A stretch of DNA of 33,255 nt. Origin: Nitrospinota bacterium. GTDB taxonomy: Bacteria > Nitrospirota > Nitrospiria > Nitrospirales > UBA8639. Within the stretch, counting starts at the first letter, position 1; the number at the start of each line of letters is the position of its first letter. This document shows, piece after piece, positions 16,122 through 25,738 of the stretch. The DNA lies in assembly GCA_022572725.1 (NCBI GenBank), contig JACZVJ010000024.1, forward strand, positions 1 to 33,255, in the 5' to 3' direction. The position numbers and the translations under genes are program-made. The notes below the pieces were generated by a model. The model was given only the letters and a program-made list of their open reading frames with translations. It was not told the origin of the DNA and searched no databases.

Positions 16122-16724
16122 TTACTGCACTTCCCGGTCCATTTCTTCAAGGACTTCCTTTGAAATATTCAGGCTCGGCTGATGATAACGGGTCGGTGAA
16201 TTTTCCCCTTTTTCCAAAACCAGGACAAGACCGTGTCTTTGGGCCACTTTGGCCACAACAGTGTCGACGCTGGACCGGAATTCACCAAACAACTCCGCCT
16301 GTTTCTTCTGGACTTCGAGGTTAAGATTGGCCACCTTCTCCTGGTACTCAACCATTCGTCGGCGAAACCGCTCTTCCCGCTGTTGTTTAGCAGAGGGATT
16401 CAACACACTCCCCTGCCTTAATAACTCACTTTCCAACCCCCTGAGTTCTTTCTGCTCAAGTTCGATTAAAGCCTGACGATCCTTCATAAATTGGGTAAGA
16501 GACTCCGTCACCTGTTTTCCAAGCTTCGATTCCGCGAGTAACCATTTGGTATCCACAACACCAATAGAAATAGTTGAGGATGATTCCTTCCCCCTTGTCG
16601 GCGAGGAGGATACACACCCTCCTCCCAACAAAATTACTCCACAAAGGCCCAAAACCCACCAAGCGATCAACCCCGTTCGGAAAACCATTGTTTTCAAAGG
16701 TACTGCCGCCCCCATCCGGTGCAT
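16122..16724 (-). CDS. OmpH/Skp-family periplasmic chaperone, apparently a lipoprotein
   Basis: Skp/OmpH proteins hold unfolded outer membrane proteins on their way to BamA, and the gene follows bamA here, as in many bacteria. The chosen ATG (16724) has AGGAAG about 6 bases upstream; the open frame extends further, to 16838. The N-terminus is a signal peptide ending ILLGGGC, which looks like a lipobox with the acylated Cys at residue 37. That would be unusual, since Skp is normally soluble. The rest has IGVVDTKWLLAESKLGKQV, typical of the Skp N-terminus, then a long charged coiled coil (KDRQALIELEQKELRGLESE through QKKQAELFGEF) and the C-terminal KVAQRHGLVLVLEKGE strand. Total length is about 200 residues. 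Confidence 0.82.
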   Translation of the reverse strand: MHRMGAAVPLKTMVFRTGLIAWWVLGLCGVILLGGGCVSSSPTRGKESSSTISIGVVDTKWLLAESKLGKQVTESLTQFMKDRQALIELEQKELRGLESELLRQGSVLNPSAKQQREERFRRRMVEYQEKVANLNLEVQKKQAELFGEFRSSVDTVVAKVAQRHGLVLVLEKGENSPTRYHQPSLNISKEVLEEMDREVQ

Positions 16725-16918
16725 GCGCGACTTCCTTCGTATTCCAACTCTGACATTGTTACTGTACCCAAAATACGTAAAGGACACCCTAGAAGTTCCA
16801 CCCATTGCTGTCTTCCACAACACCCTTTTCTCCCGCAAAAAGGAACTCTTCCTCGTGAGTTTTTTAAGGTGGCCTTCCTACCAATCCCCAAATCTTACCA
16901 GCTTAAATGCAACTTTTC

Positions 16919-17083
16919 TCCAGCAGGCTGTTGAAAAAAGCTTGCTGGGGGGATGCGCGAAGGGAGCAAAGCGCGAAGAGCGGTTTGCTCCCCCCTCGGG
17001 GGGTTGCCCGGTATTGTGGGCCGTCCTCGGGGCGTGAGCCCCTGGGAAAGCGGGGTGTTGGAGTTTTCCAACACCCCGCTAAA
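16919..17083. repeat. Palindromic repeat element downstream of bamA
   Basis: The left end reads CAGCAGGCTGTTGAAAAAAG and the reverse complement of the right end reads TTAGCGGGGTGTTGGAAAAC. Both resemble the terminal repeat of the element at 4917-5129. Inside lie GGGAGCAAA/TTTGCTCCC, a second stem, and at the right end a perfect hairpin (17049-17080). The element fills the gap between bamA and the ompH-like gene, and its right end includes the bamA stop codon. No coding capacity is evident. Confidence 0.6.
17049..17080. repeat. Perfect 14-bp hairpin overlapping the bamA stop codon
   Basis: AGCGGGGTGTTGGA pairs perfectly with TCCAACACCCCGCT across the loop GTTT. Two of the three bases of the bamA TAG stop (17079-17081) lie in the stem. 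No T run follows on either strand, so it is not a textbook intrinsic terminator, but it could end, pause or protect the bamA transcript. Confidence 0.65.
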
Positions 17084-19367
17084 ATACACTCCCAATCGAA
17101 AATTCAAACACTGCATTTTTCTCGTTGGGCTCTGGGTCCAGGTTCAGTCCGTAGGCCGCTCGAAGGGGGCCAAACGGTGAAACCCACCGGACCTCGAGTC
17201 CGGTCGCTGGCCGTAAATCAAGTGATAAATCCTCCTCCTCTGCAAAACCCTTCCCATAATCAAAAAAAAGGACCCCGTCCAGCTTGGCGTCCTGAATGAC
17301 GGGAAAAATGAGTTCCCCATTGAAAATGATTTGTCTATTCCCACCTTCGACTGTGTCGCTAGCGGTCACGGGTCCGGCTCGCCCAAATTCAAACCCCCGA
17401 ACTGAATTGATGCCACCCACAAAGAAGAGTTCCGTCAACGGAACGGGATCTCCCCCATATCCTTCCGCAATTCCAAACCTGCCCTTCGTCGCCACGCGAA
17501 GATCCCACAGAGGAAGTGGGGTGTATTTGACCACATCAAATCCGAGACTATAAAAATCATTGGTTCCACCAAGCACTTCCGTTCCGAATCCCGTTCGCAC
17601 TCCCGTTCGGATCCCCCGCCTGGGATTCAAGAAATTATCTCGAGAGTCCCGAAATAGGCTCGTGCGAAACCCCGTGGTCGATTGATCCCCCACTTGATCC
17701 ACAATGAACTGAGGAGCATCCAATGCTGGATTTTTGATGGTAATGGCCTCACCCACCAAGGTAAAACTCCCTGCAATATACTCCGAAAAAGAACGCCCAA
17801 ATTGGATGGTGCCACCTTGTCTTTTCTCCTCATAGGTCAAAAAATCGGTTTCAGTGCTGAACCCGTCCACTTGGAAGGAGGTAGGACCGTCAAATACGGC
17901 CGGGTTTCGAAAACTCAACACTCCAATGGTCCGGCGCCCACTGAGCTGCCCACGAACCCGAACGACGTACCCTAATCCAAAAAGGTTCCCCTCGGTAATA
18001 TTGGCAACTATGCTAAATTGATCCAAGGTACTAAACCCACCTCCGACGCTGAATGATCCGGTGGGCTTTTCCTTGACCTTGACTTCCAGATCAACCTTGT
18101 CCTCCTCCACTTGAGTCGGCAGGATCTCAACTGTTTCGAAAAAATTCAGATTATTGAGGCGTTGGAAGCTTCGTTTGAGGGCAACAGAATCAATCACCTC
18201 CTGTTCATCCACACGGAGTTCACGCCGAATTACATTATCCCGTGTTTTATCGTTACCGGAAATCCGAATTTCTCTGACTCGAATGAGGGAACCTTCTTTA
18301 ATCTTGAAGGTGATATCCGCCGTCAACGTCTCAAACTTGGGATCCAGATCAGGGGTCACCTCCGCAAACGAATACCCTCTCTCACCGTACAGATCGGTAA
18401 TTCGGGTCACCTCCTCCCGAACCTTGGCTCTTTGAAACACTTCCCCCGAGATGACCAGACTTCCCAACTCAAGTTCTTCGTCTTCGAAAAAGGTATTCCC
18501 CTCCAGCTTCACAGTCCCGATCGTATAGGGTTGTCCTTCTTCAATCCGAAACGTCAGGGTAAAGGACTCCCCGTCTTTACTGACCGCCACCGTGGGAAGC
18601 CCAACTTGAATATCGAGGTAGCCTCTATTCGAATAGACCTCTTTAATACGTTCGACATCGTTTGGCAACTCTTCTTCCCGAAGAATGCCGGCATCCGTAA
18701 TCCAGGAAAGGATCGGGACCCATTCCTGGTTCGCCATCACATCCAAGAGATCTTTCTTTCGGACAACAGTCCTCCCGTCAAATATGATGGTCGTAATTTT
18801 GCCCCGCTTACTTTCCCGAATAAAGAACGTAATTCGATTCCTCGTTTCGTCGAGAGCTTGAACGATCGGAATCACACTGGCCTTTTGAAACCCATCCTCT
18901 CGATACGCTTCACGGATTTTTTCAGCGCTGACCTTGACTTCCTTCTGATCCAAAAACACCTGACTTCGGAGTGTGATAACTTCCGTTAATTTCTCGTCGG
19001 AGAAATGACTATTCCCATCAAACACGATGTCCACGATAAATTGTTTTTCCCTGACCACAAACACCATCTTCACCCCATTGGGCACCGGTTGGGTTTGAAC
19101 CTGGACATCCTCAAAAAACCCCATATCATAAATGCGCCGGATTTGCTCTCGAGTCGTTTCTGGATTGAGTGGATCACCAACCTTGAGAGAAATCCGCCCC
19201 AGAATGGCGGACTGTTCAATACGCTGGTTCCCGACCACCTCAATTTCCCGTACGGTCCCTTTTCCCGATTGAGCCCGAGCAGAAAGAACTCCTTCGAAAA
19301 GGAGTGAGAGAGAAAGGAACACCATGATCAATCCAATACGCCAAGCGACCCTTCCAAGCCCATTCAT
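17079..19367 (-). CDS. bamA: Outer membrane protein assembly factor BamA
   Basis: BamA inserts beta-barrel proteins into the outer membrane. The ATG at 19367 gives about 762 residues with a signal peptide (hydrophobic IGLIMVFLSLSLLFEGV, cleavage after ARA); an upstream in-frame start at 19415 would put a polar stretch before it. Five POTRA domains follow, recognisable by VREIEVVGNQRIEQS, FIVDIVFDGNSHFSDEKL, KITTIIFDGRTVVRKKDL, TIGTVKLEGNTFFEDEEL and RVREIRISGNDKTRDNVI. The C-terminal barrel starts near SVGGGFSTLDQFS and contains the conserved VRGFEFGRAGP of loop 6. The protein ends in Phe, as expected for the beta signal. The stop lies exactly at the edge of a repeat element. Gene order bamA, ompH, fabZ, lpxA is classical except that lpxD is missing. 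Confidence 0.95.
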   Translation of the reverse strand: MNGLGRVAWRIGLIMVFLSLSLLFEGVLSARAQSGKGTVREIEVVGNQRIEQSAILGRISLKVGDPLNPETTREQIRRIYDMGFFEDVQVQTQPVPNGVKMVFVVREKQFIVDIVFDGNSHFSDEKLTEVITLRSQVFLDQKEVKVSAEKIREAYREDGFQKASVIPIVQALDETRNRITFFIRESKRGKITTIIFDGRTVVRKKDLLDVMANQEWVPILSWITDAGILREEELPNDVERIKEVYSNRGYLDIQVGLPTVAVSKDGESFTLTFRIEEGQPYTIGTVKLEGNTFFEDEELELGSLVISGEVFQRAKVREEVTRITDLYGERGYSFAEVTPDLDPKFETLTADITFKIKEGSLIRVREIRISGNDKTRDNVIRRELRVDEQEVIDSVALKRSFQRLNNLNFFETVEILPTQVEEDKVDLEVKVKEKPTGSFSVGGGFSTLDQFSIVANITEGNLFGLGYVVRVRGQLSGRRTIGVLSFRNPAVFDGPTSFQVDGFSTETDFLTYEEKRQGGTIQFGRSFSEYIAGSFTLVGEAITIKNPALDAPQFIVDQVGDQSTTGFRTSLFRDSRDNFLNPRRGIRTGVRTGFGTEVLGGTNDFYSLGFDVVKYTPLPLWDLRVATKGRFGIAEGYGGDPVPLTELFFVGGINSVRGFEFGRAGPVTASDTVEGGNRQIIFNGELIFPVIQDAKLDGVLFFDYGKGFAEEEDLSLDLRPATGLEVRWVSPFGPLRAAYGLNLDPEPNEKNAVFEFSIGSVF

Positions 19368-19415
19368 GATAGGCCCACCACCAGGGTCGTGGGACCTACC
19401 CTGCTCTAGACCCAT

Positions 19416-19911
19416 TCAAAAGCCTGTTTTTTTACGACTGGGAAGTCATCCGCATCGGATCTGGCCCAAAAGAAAAAACCAATCGTAAATTTGAAGGGAA
19501 TAATAGACAAGACGCAAAACTTTACTGGAAAGAGCCGTTTCGCCGGCCGCCACTCTGCGGGACCGAAGACAAACTCTGGAAGGCCAAGGCATTATAAAGG
19601 CCAGCAAAAATGTTGTAAAGCCTTTGTTTTTGTTAGGTTTTCTATCCTTGACTTTCATTTTACCCTTCACCTAGCATCGGCTTCCCTGATGTTTTCAAAT
19701 CTCTAGCCATAAAGGTCTGGTGAAGGTATTCTGGACGAGAGCTCATTCCTTTCGAAAGCCAAAAATGCAGGGTCCTTCTAGGAAGAGACAAATCGTCTCA
19801 AGGTTGGGATTTACTCTTGGGCCTCTTGTCCCCAGCCGTCAAAGATTTTTTTCTTTCAACAAAAACAACATTCCCAATGGAAAATTCGTGATAATATAAA
19901 GACGATTCCCT
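19416..19911. other. Divergent intergenic region between bamA and lon
   Basis: This region of about 500 bases must hold the promoters for the minus-strand bamA/LPS cluster and the plus-strand lon. An AT-rich GATAATATAAAG lies about 15-25 bases before the lon start and could be a -10 region, but no convincing -35 accompanies it. No CIRCE element and no clear heat-shock promoter was seen. Open frames on either strand here look non-coding. Confidence 0.4.
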
Positions 19912-22407
19912 ATGTCCTCCGAACAAACCCCCAACCCCCAGACTACCGACATCCCCGATCAGCTTCCTCTTATTCCGGTCAGGGACATCGTCGTGTTCCC
20001 CTACATGGTCCTTCCACTCTTTGTAGGTCGAGACATGACTGTGAAAGCCATTGAGGCTGCCTTGTCGGGGAACCGAATGGTGTTCTTGGCGGCCCAAAAG
20101 GTGCACGAAACCGAAAACCCCCAACCTGGCGATATTTTTTCCGTTGGCACCATCGGGATGATCATGCGCATGCTCAAGCTCCCCGATGACCGGATCAAGA
20201 TCCTGGTGCAAGGCCTGGCAAAAGGGAAGATTCTCGAGTACCTCCAGTCAGAACCCTATTATACCGTCAAGATTGAAAAGGTCGCCCCACCCCCATCGGA
20301 ATCTCCCTCGCTGGAAACCGAAGCGGTCATTCGAACGGCCAAGGAATCGCTGGAGCGACTCATGAGCCAAGGCAGGGTTCTCATGCCCGACGTCATGGTG
20401 GTAATCGAAAACCTGGAAGAGCCCGGTCGACTGGCTGATATCATCATTTCCAATCTGGGTCTCAAAGTGGAGATCTCCCAAGAGATTCTGGAAATCGAGG
20501 ACCCCGTTATCCGCCTCAAACGGGTAAGTGAAATCCTCACCAAGGAAATGGAAGTCCTCTCAATGCAACAGAAAATTCAGGCCGAAGCCAAGGGTGAAAT
20601 CGATAAAACCCAGCGGGAATATTTTCTCCGAGAACAGCTCAAGGCCATCCAAAAAGAGCTCGGGGAGTTGGACGAGCGGGCAGAAGAAATGGCCGAGTTT
20701 CGGAAGCGAATTCAGGACGCGAACATGCCGGAAAAGGTTTTGAAAGAGGCCGAAAAGCAGCTCAAACGCCTGGAGAAGATGCATCCCGACACCGCCGAAG
20801 CCGCAACAGTCCGGACGTATCTGGAATGGATGGTCGAGATCCCCTGGGGGAAATCTTCACCCGATAATCTGGATATCAAGGCAGCGGCGACGGTGCTTGA
20901 CGACGACCATTATGATCTCGAGAAGGTCAAGGAACGCATTCTGGAGTACCTCGCCGTTCGGAAACTGAAAGAAAAAATGAAAGGACCGATTCTGTGTTTC
21001 GTGGGCCCCCCTGGCGTGGGGAAAACGTCCCTGGGCAAATCCATCGCCCGGGCGCTCGGCCGTGAATTTGTTCGGATGAGTCTTGGCGGGATCCGCGACG
21101 AAGCAGAAATTCGTGGTCACCGGCGGACCTACGTTGGGGCGCTTCCGGGTCGAATCGTTCAAGGCCTCAAGCAGGCCGGAACGAACAATCCTGTTTTTAT
21201 GTTGGACGAAGTGGATAAAGTGGGAATGGATTTCCGCGGGGACCCCTCTGCCGCTCTTCTCGAGGTGCTGGATCCAGAGCAAAACCATGCGTTCAGTGAC
21301 CATTATCTCGGGGTGCCCGTCGACCTGAGCAACGTTATGTTTATCACGACTGCCAACGTGATTGACTCGATTCTTTCGGCCCTCCGCGACCGCATGGAAA
21401 TCATTGGAATCCCTGGGTACACAGAAGAGGAAAAACAAGGAATTGCCCGCCGGTTTCTCCTTCCCCGTCAGCTTGAGGAACATGGTATCTCGGAGGCTCA
21501 TTTTCGAATGTCCAATGCTGCGCTCCAAAAAATTATCACCCAGTACACTCGAGAGGCTGGTGTCAGAAACCTGGAACGTGAGATTGCCAATGTGATGCGA
21601 AAGGTGGCCCGGCGTGTGGCAGAGGGAAAAGTTCGGCAATATAACATCCTGCCGCAGACACTCACTAAATACCTCGGTGTCCCAAGATTCCTTCCGGAAA
21701 TGGAGAAGGAGAAGGATCAAGTGGGGGTGACAACCGGGTTAGCTTGGACGGAAACTGGAGGGGATATCCTCCATGTGGAAGCGACGGCCATGAAGGGAAA
21801 AGGGCAATTAACGTTAACCGGTCACCTCGGCGAGGTCATGAAAGAGTCGGCACAGGCGGCCCTGACCTATGTCCGTGCCCAAGCCAGGAATTTAGGCATT
21901 CGCCCTAAGGTCTTTTCCAATACCGATATTCATATTCATGTTCCCGCCGGCGCAATCCCAAAGGACGGGCCCTCCGCAGGCATCACGATGGCCGCGGCGA
22001 TCACCTCCAGTCTCACCAACATTCCAGCTCGCCATGACGTGGCCATGACTGGGGAGGTCACCCTTCGAGGACGGGTGCTCCCTGTTGGGGGACTGAAGGA
22101 GAAAATACTCGCCGCCAAGCGAGCCTCCCTGTCGTGCATCATTTTGCCGAAGCGCAATGAAAAGGATTTGACTGAATTACCAAAACACCTGCTGCGAGGG
22201 CTTCGATTTATTTTCGCCGACACTATGGCCGATGTGATTCCTTCGGCCCTTCATGTTCCACCGGATTTTGGCCTAAAACCTAAAAACTCCAAACCGGATC
22301 AGGGCCACAACGATCAAACGAATCGGAAGAAACGGGTCGCCGCCACGCGTGCTCGTCCGTTTGGAAGAAAGTCTCCCACCTATCTTCAACCCAAAGATCA
22401 CCCGTAA
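19912..22407 (+). CDS. lon: ATP-dependent protease La
   Basis: Lon unfolds and degrades damaged and regulatory proteins in the cytoplasm, as a hexamer in known family members. The 831-residue protein has the N-terminal substrate domain ([19 protein letters not shown] onward) and a coiled coil around [18 protein letters not shown]. The AAA+ module has Walker [10 protein letters not shown] (365-373) and Walker [11 protein letters not shown]. The C-terminal protease domain has the catalytic Ser688 in PKDGPSAG and Lys729 in GGLKEKIL. A basic, probably disordered tail ([19 protein letters not shown]) extends beyond the usual end. The ribosome-binding site is weak. thiL starts 2 bases after the stop. 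Confidence 0.97.
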   Translation: MSSEQTPNPQTTDIPDQLPLIPVRDIVVFPYMVLPLFVGRDMTVKAIEAALSGNRMVFLAAQKVHETENPQPGDIFSVGTIGMIMRMLKLPDDRIKILVQGLAKGKILEYLQSEPYYTVKIEKVAPPPSESPSLETEAVIRTAKESLERLMSQGRVLMPDVMVVIENLEEPGRLADIIISNLGLKVEISQEILEIEDPVIRLKRVSEILTKEMEVLSMQQKIQAEAKGEIDKTQREYFLREQLKAIQKELGELDERAEEMAEFRKRIQDANMPEKVLKEAEKQLKRLEKMHPDTAEAATVRTYLEWMVEIPWGKSSPDNLDIKAAATVLDDDHYDLEKVKERILEYLAVRKLKEKMKGPILCFVGPPGVGKTSLGKSIARALGREFVRMSLGGIRDEAEIRGHRRTYVGALPGRIVQGLKQAGTNNPVFMLDEVDKVGMDFRGDPSAALLEVLDPEQNHAFSDHYLGVPVDLSNVMFITTANVIDSILSALRDRMEIIGIPGYTEEEKQGIARRFLLPRQLEEHGISEAHFRMSNAALQKIITQYTREAGVRNLEREIANVMRKVARRVAEGKVRQYNILPQTLTKYLGVPRFLPEMEKEKDQVGVTTGLAWTETGGDILHVEATAMKGKGQLTLTGHLGEVMKESAQAALTYVRAQARNLGIRPKVFSNTDIHIHVPAGAIPKDGPSAGITMAAAITSSLTNIPARHDVAMTGEVTLRGRVLPVGGLKEKILAAKRASLSCIILPKRNEKDLTELPKHLLRGLRFIFADTMADVIPSALHVPPDFGLKPKNSKPDQGHNDQTNRKKRVAATRARPFGRKSPTYLQPKDHP

Positions 22408-22409
22408 AT

Positions 22410-23465
22410 ATGCGCCGGCCTTCCCGCTCACGATCGCTTCAGAATCTCGGGGAATTTGGCCTCATTCGTGAAATTCGGAATCGTTTCGGCAAAGTCGGAC
22501 GATCAATCATCAAAGGCATCGGTGACGATGCCGCCGTCATCCGACCAACTCCAGGGTCCACCCTTCTAGTCAGCACGGATCTCTTCATTGAAGGAATCCA
22601 CTTTCATTTAGGGTTTCAATCACTCTTCGACGTGGGGTACCGGGCTACCGCATCGAATCTCAGCGATATAGCCGCGATGGGGGGATGCCCTCAATACCTT
22701 CTTGTCGCCTTAGCCATTCCGGACCATTTGTCTCTCTCAGGGATCCGGAAGCTGTATCGGGGCCTGATGCATCCCTGCCAATCACATGGGGTCAAGTTGA
22801 TTGGAGGGGATACTTCCTTATCTCAATCGGGGATCTTCGTGAGCCTTACAATATTGGGAAGGGGACAATCCGGACATGAAATGAAAAGAGAAGGGGCCAA
22901 AGTGGGGGATTTGGTGTATGTCACGGGAACCCTCGGAGACTCCCGAGCCGGTCTCCACATTCTTCAGACCCGGTATCAGCAATCCAGGGGGCAACGCAAA
23001 AAACCCTACGAACAATTTCTCATCAAGCGACACCTCCGGCCAACCCCCCGGATCCATCTTGGCCGTCTCCTGGCCAAGCAACGCCTCGCGAAGGCCGCCA
23101 TTGACCTGTCGGATGGGCTGTCAGGGGACCTCCGGCATCTCTGCGAGGAAAGCAAGGTGGGAGTTGAGTTATGGGCGAAAGCGATTCCCCTTTCCTCACA
23201 ATTCCGAGCCTACGCGGCTCAAGAGCGCCTAGACTCTCTCCAGTTGGCCCTCATGGGCGGAGAAGACTACGAACTGCTCTTTACCATTTCACCCCGCAAC
23301 CAGAACGCCCTGAGACACGCCTCCAAGGCCCTTGACTTACCCATCACCTGTATAGGAGAAGTCAAAGCCAAGGGCTTTGGAATTCGACTCAAGCTTGAGG
23401 ATGGGTTGTACCGACAAATCCCAATACAGAGCTACGATCATTTTCGTCAACAACAAGCCTTGTAA
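22410..23465 (+). CDS. thiL: Thiamine-monophosphate kinase
   Basis: ThiL phosphorylates thiamine monophosphate to the active cofactor thiamine diphosphate. The 351-residue protein shows GEFGLIREI, the ATP/Mg site IKGIGDDAAVI, STDLFIEGIHFHL, ATASNLSDIAAMGGCPQY and GGDTSLSQSG. The C-terminal half has VTGTLGDSRAGL, AAIDLSDGLSGDL and GGEDYELLF. All are conserved in this PurM-like family. It begins 2 bases after the lon stop, so both are probably on one transcript, although the functions are unrelated. Confidence 0.95.
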   Translation: MRRPSRSRSLQNLGEFGLIREIRNRFGKVGRSIIKGIGDDAAVIRPTPGSTLLVSTDLFIEGIHFHLGFQSLFDVGYRATASNLSDIAAMGGCPQYLLVALAIPDHLSLSGIRKLYRGLMHPCQSHGVKLIGGDTSLSQSGIFVSLTILGRGQSGHEMKREGAKVGDLVYVTGTLGDSRAGLHILQTRYQQSRGQRKKPYEQFLIKRHLRPTPRIHLGRLLAKQRLAKAAIDLSDGLSGDLRHLCEESKVGVELWAKAIPLSSQFRAYAAQERLDSLQLALMGGEDYELLFTISPRNQNALRHASKALDLPITCIGEVKAKGFGIRLKLEDGLYRQIPIQSYDHFRQQQAL

Positions 23466-23478
23466 CGTTTCAAGCCCT

Positions 23479-23928
23479 ATGGTTTCCCTTAAATCCTTAC
23501 GGACCCAAGTCACCCAAGTTTTACATCTTCAGGAATCCCCGCATCGGACTGCCTTGGCCTTTGCACTGGGAGTGCTCATCGCGTTCAGCCCGACTTACGG
23601 ATTTCACGCTCTTACCGCCGTCTTTTGCGCATGGGCCTTTCGCCTCAATTTTTTGGCCCTCTTTCTGGGAGCACTCGTCAACAATCCCTGGACCGTGGCC
23701 CCAATTTTAGGAGGCACCATGTGGACCGGGTTCATTATTCTAGGGATGCCGGACACACCATCTTTCACCTGGAACGAACTTTCGCTGGAGACTCTTTATT
23801 CGACCCTCCTCCCCTACGTCCTGCCCTTCACGATTGGGGCATGTGCCCTCAGTCTCATTGGTGCTATTCTTGCCTATCCCTTAGCACTGGTCCTGGTATC
23901 GCGGTACAGAAAGGGACAAACGGGGTAA
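23479..23928 (+). CDS. DUF2062-domain membrane protein
   Basis: This protein of about 149 residues has the DUF2062 pattern: SPHRTALAFALGVLIAFSP near the N-terminus, a hydrophobic segment around FHALTAVFCAWAFRLNFLAL, the conserved LVNNPWTVAP, and two more hydrophobic stretches at the end. It should be an inner membrane protein of unknown function. The open frame extends upstream to 23377, but the ATG at 23479 lies 13 bases after the thiL stop and directly before the conserved domain, so I prefer it. Confidence 0.8.
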   Translation: MVSLKSLRTQVTQVLHLQESPHRTALAFALGVLIAFSPTYGFHALTAVFCAWAFRLNFLALFLGALVNNPWTVAPILGGTMWTGFIILGMPDTPSFTWNELSLETLYSTLLPYVLPFTIGACALSLIGAILAYPLALVLVSRYRKGQTG

Positions 23929-24004
23929 CCGTTCGGCCTCCGACTCAACGGTTGTCTGCCAGAAAGAATCTAGGCTATGATCCATCTGCTACCGATTTCC
24001 CCGT

Positions 24005-25408
24005 ATGACCCCGCCACTAACCGAATTTCAGGCTCCCTTTAATGGGATAGCGCTCATCGCCGATCCCATCCACGAATACATCAGCTTCACGGTCCCCTTC
24101 TCACCTCCCCACCCCAAAGAGAAGACAGAAAAAGACCTCATCGACTCACCTTGGGTGCAGCGCCTGCGGTCAATCTATCAGCTTCAAAGCGCCCGCTGGG
24201 TCTATCCCTCAGCCGAACACAGCCGATTTCAACATTCCCTGGGGACCATGCATCTGGCAGGACGGTTCGCGAACCATCTGTACCCCACGCTCGCTCATAC
24301 GGTACCCGACCTTCCCTCACCGTCCTACGTCGAAGAACTCCTTCGTGTGACCGCTCTCCTGCATGACATAGGGCACGGCCCCTTTTGCCATTTCTTCGAT
24401 CATCATTATCTCAAGGACTTTGGCCTAACCCACGAACAGATTGGACAGGTGATCATTCGCCAGCACTTGGGACCGACCATCCGCAAATTGCGCCGGAGCC
24501 CGTCAGGGTGGTTCGCTCCCGGGGAGAAATTGAATCCTGATCACATTGCTTTTCTCATCCTCAAAGATCCCCGCAAATCCATTCGTGGATATCCTCTTTG
24601 GCTCCGATTTCTTCAACCCATCATTGGGGGACTCTTCACCGCCGACAACTTCGATTATGTCCTGAGAGATTCTTACATGTGCGGAGTGGCAGTGGGCCCA
24701 ATCGATATCACTCGCCTTATTCACTATACCCTCATCACCCCGAAGGGACTGACCGTCCATAGGACCGGGCTCCCCGCACTGCAAATGTTCTTGAATGCTC
24801 GGCTCTATCTCTACTCCAATGTGTATTACCATCGCACCACCCGAGCCATCGACTTGCACCTTCTCGAAATTTTCCGAGACACCATGGAATATGTCTTTCC
24901 GCACAACCCTCTTCACCATTTGGATTCGTACCTGGGTCTGACCGATTGGTCCCTCCTCGAAACCGTTCGAACCTGGCCAAAGGCTCGAAACAAGAAAAAA
25001 CAACAACTCGGTCAGGAATGGGCACGGATACTCGGCAGAGACGTGAAGTGGAAAATGGCCTACAGTGCCCTGCTGCCAACTCATAATCAGGAAATCGACC
25101 AAATGCCTGTGGCCTCTCCTCATCTGGAATCACGCATTCGAAAGGCCCTCCCTCCTTCCCTCAAGTCCCTGGATTTTCGAATTGATCTCGCCAGCAAAGA
25201 TCCCCGCCCCATGAACCTGCTGAACATGGGTGAGTTTCAAATTTACGTCTATGATCCCGCCACCAAAACCGTCGAAAAAGAGAAGTTGGAGGAATTCTTC
25301 GATTACCTACCAGCTCGAATCGTGCAATTCCGAATCTTTACTCAAGACCACCGGGCCGACGCCGAACTCACCCGAGCCGCAGACCAGGTGTTGAAGGGCC
25401 AACAGTAG
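24005..25408 (+). CDS. HD-domain phosphohydrolase (dNTPase/SAMHD1-like)
   Basis: The 467-residue protein has the metal-binding pattern of HD hydrolases related to dGTPases and SAMHD1. H77 is in RFQHSLGTMHLA, H120-D121 in TALLHDIGHGPFCHFFDHH, and the distal Asp is in FTADNFDYVLRDSYMCGV (near 214-217). VQRLRSIYQLQSARWVYPSAE upstream of the first His is also typical. The substrate could be dNTPs or other phosphorylated nucleotides; sequence does not decide. It stands alone, 76 bases after the DUF2062 gene, with its own upstream spacing. Confidence 0.85.
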   Translation: MTPPLTEFQAPFNGIALIADPIHEYISFTVPFSPPHPKEKTEKDLIDSPWVQRLRSIYQLQSARWVYPSAEHSRFQHSLGTMHLAGRFANHLYPTLAHTVPDLPSPSYVEELLRVTALLHDIGHGPFCHFFDHHYLKDFGLTHEQIGQVIIRQHLGPTIRKLRRSPSGWFAPGEKLNPDHIAFLILKDPRKSIRGYPLWLRFLQPIIGGLFTADNFDYVLRDSYMCGVAVGPIDITRLIHYTLITPKGLTVHRTGLPALQMFLNARLYLYSNVYYHRTTRAIDLHLLEIFRDTMEYVFPHNPLHHLDSYLGLTDWSLLETVRTWPKARNKKKQQLGQEWARILGRDVKWKMAYSALLPTHNQEIDQMPVASPHLESRIRKALPPSLKSLDFRIDLASKDPRPMNLLNMGEFQIYVYDPATKTVEKEKLEEFFDYLPARIVQFRIFTQDHRADAELTRAADQVLKGQQ

Positions 25409-25738
25409 ATTCCAAAGCTTCACGACTCCCCGCATGTCGGTTCCTGCAGCCTTCAGCCAATTTCCCATCTCCTTGATTCCCTGACGGCACTCGGCAACCT
25501 CATCACCTCCTTGTGAGGAGTCATAGAGGAACACTCAAAAAAACAAATGAACGACCCCCACCGCCCATAAAGTGGATACATCCTGAGGAGGAACAGCCGA
25601 GCGCAAAAACCGGCACACCCATCTGGCCCTCATGGCTTGGGGTCCTCCTCCCTGAACTGTCCAGACCGGTCTTCAAGTTGGCATCACGACTTGCCGAAAA
25701 CCGGATGAGGAAGCGGGACCATCAAACAAATTCGCGTC
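25409..25738. other. Intergenic region upstream of the HD-GYP regulator
   Basis: These 330 bases separate the HD hydrolase from the response regulator. No convincing gene is visible. The plus strand contains ATCACCTCCTT at 25503-25513, equal to the 16S rRNA 3' end, so the minus strand carries a perfect Shine-Dalgarno sequence with no good gene behind it. A small stem CTCCT-TGTG-AGGAG overlaps this site. The region presumably contains the promoter of the regulator gene, which I could not place. Confidence 0.4.

Noticed and set aside
18111-18989. Long plus-strand frame (292 codons) opposite bamA
   Set aside because: It lies opposite the POTRA domains of bamA and has no recognisable protein family; it is a shadow frame.
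19860-19911. Heat-shock promoter or CIRCE element before lon
   Set aside because: No matching inverted repeat and no convincing -35/-10 pair was found, only an AT-rich candidate -10.
20857-21720. Long minus-strand frame (287 codons) opposite lon
   Set aside because: It lies entirely within the unmistakable AAA+ and protease coding sequence of lon and shows no domain; it is a shadow frame.
24503-25123. Minus-strand frame of 206 codons opposite the HD hydrolase
   Set aside because: The plus-strand frame has all the HD motifs; this one has none.
25307-25534. Minus-strand frame of 75 codons with a perfect AAGGAGGTGAT nearby
   Set aside because: The Shine-Dalgarno-like site lies inside rather than before this frame, the frame overlaps the end of the HD gene, and only tiny peptides could start after the site. 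An 11-base match can arise by chance.
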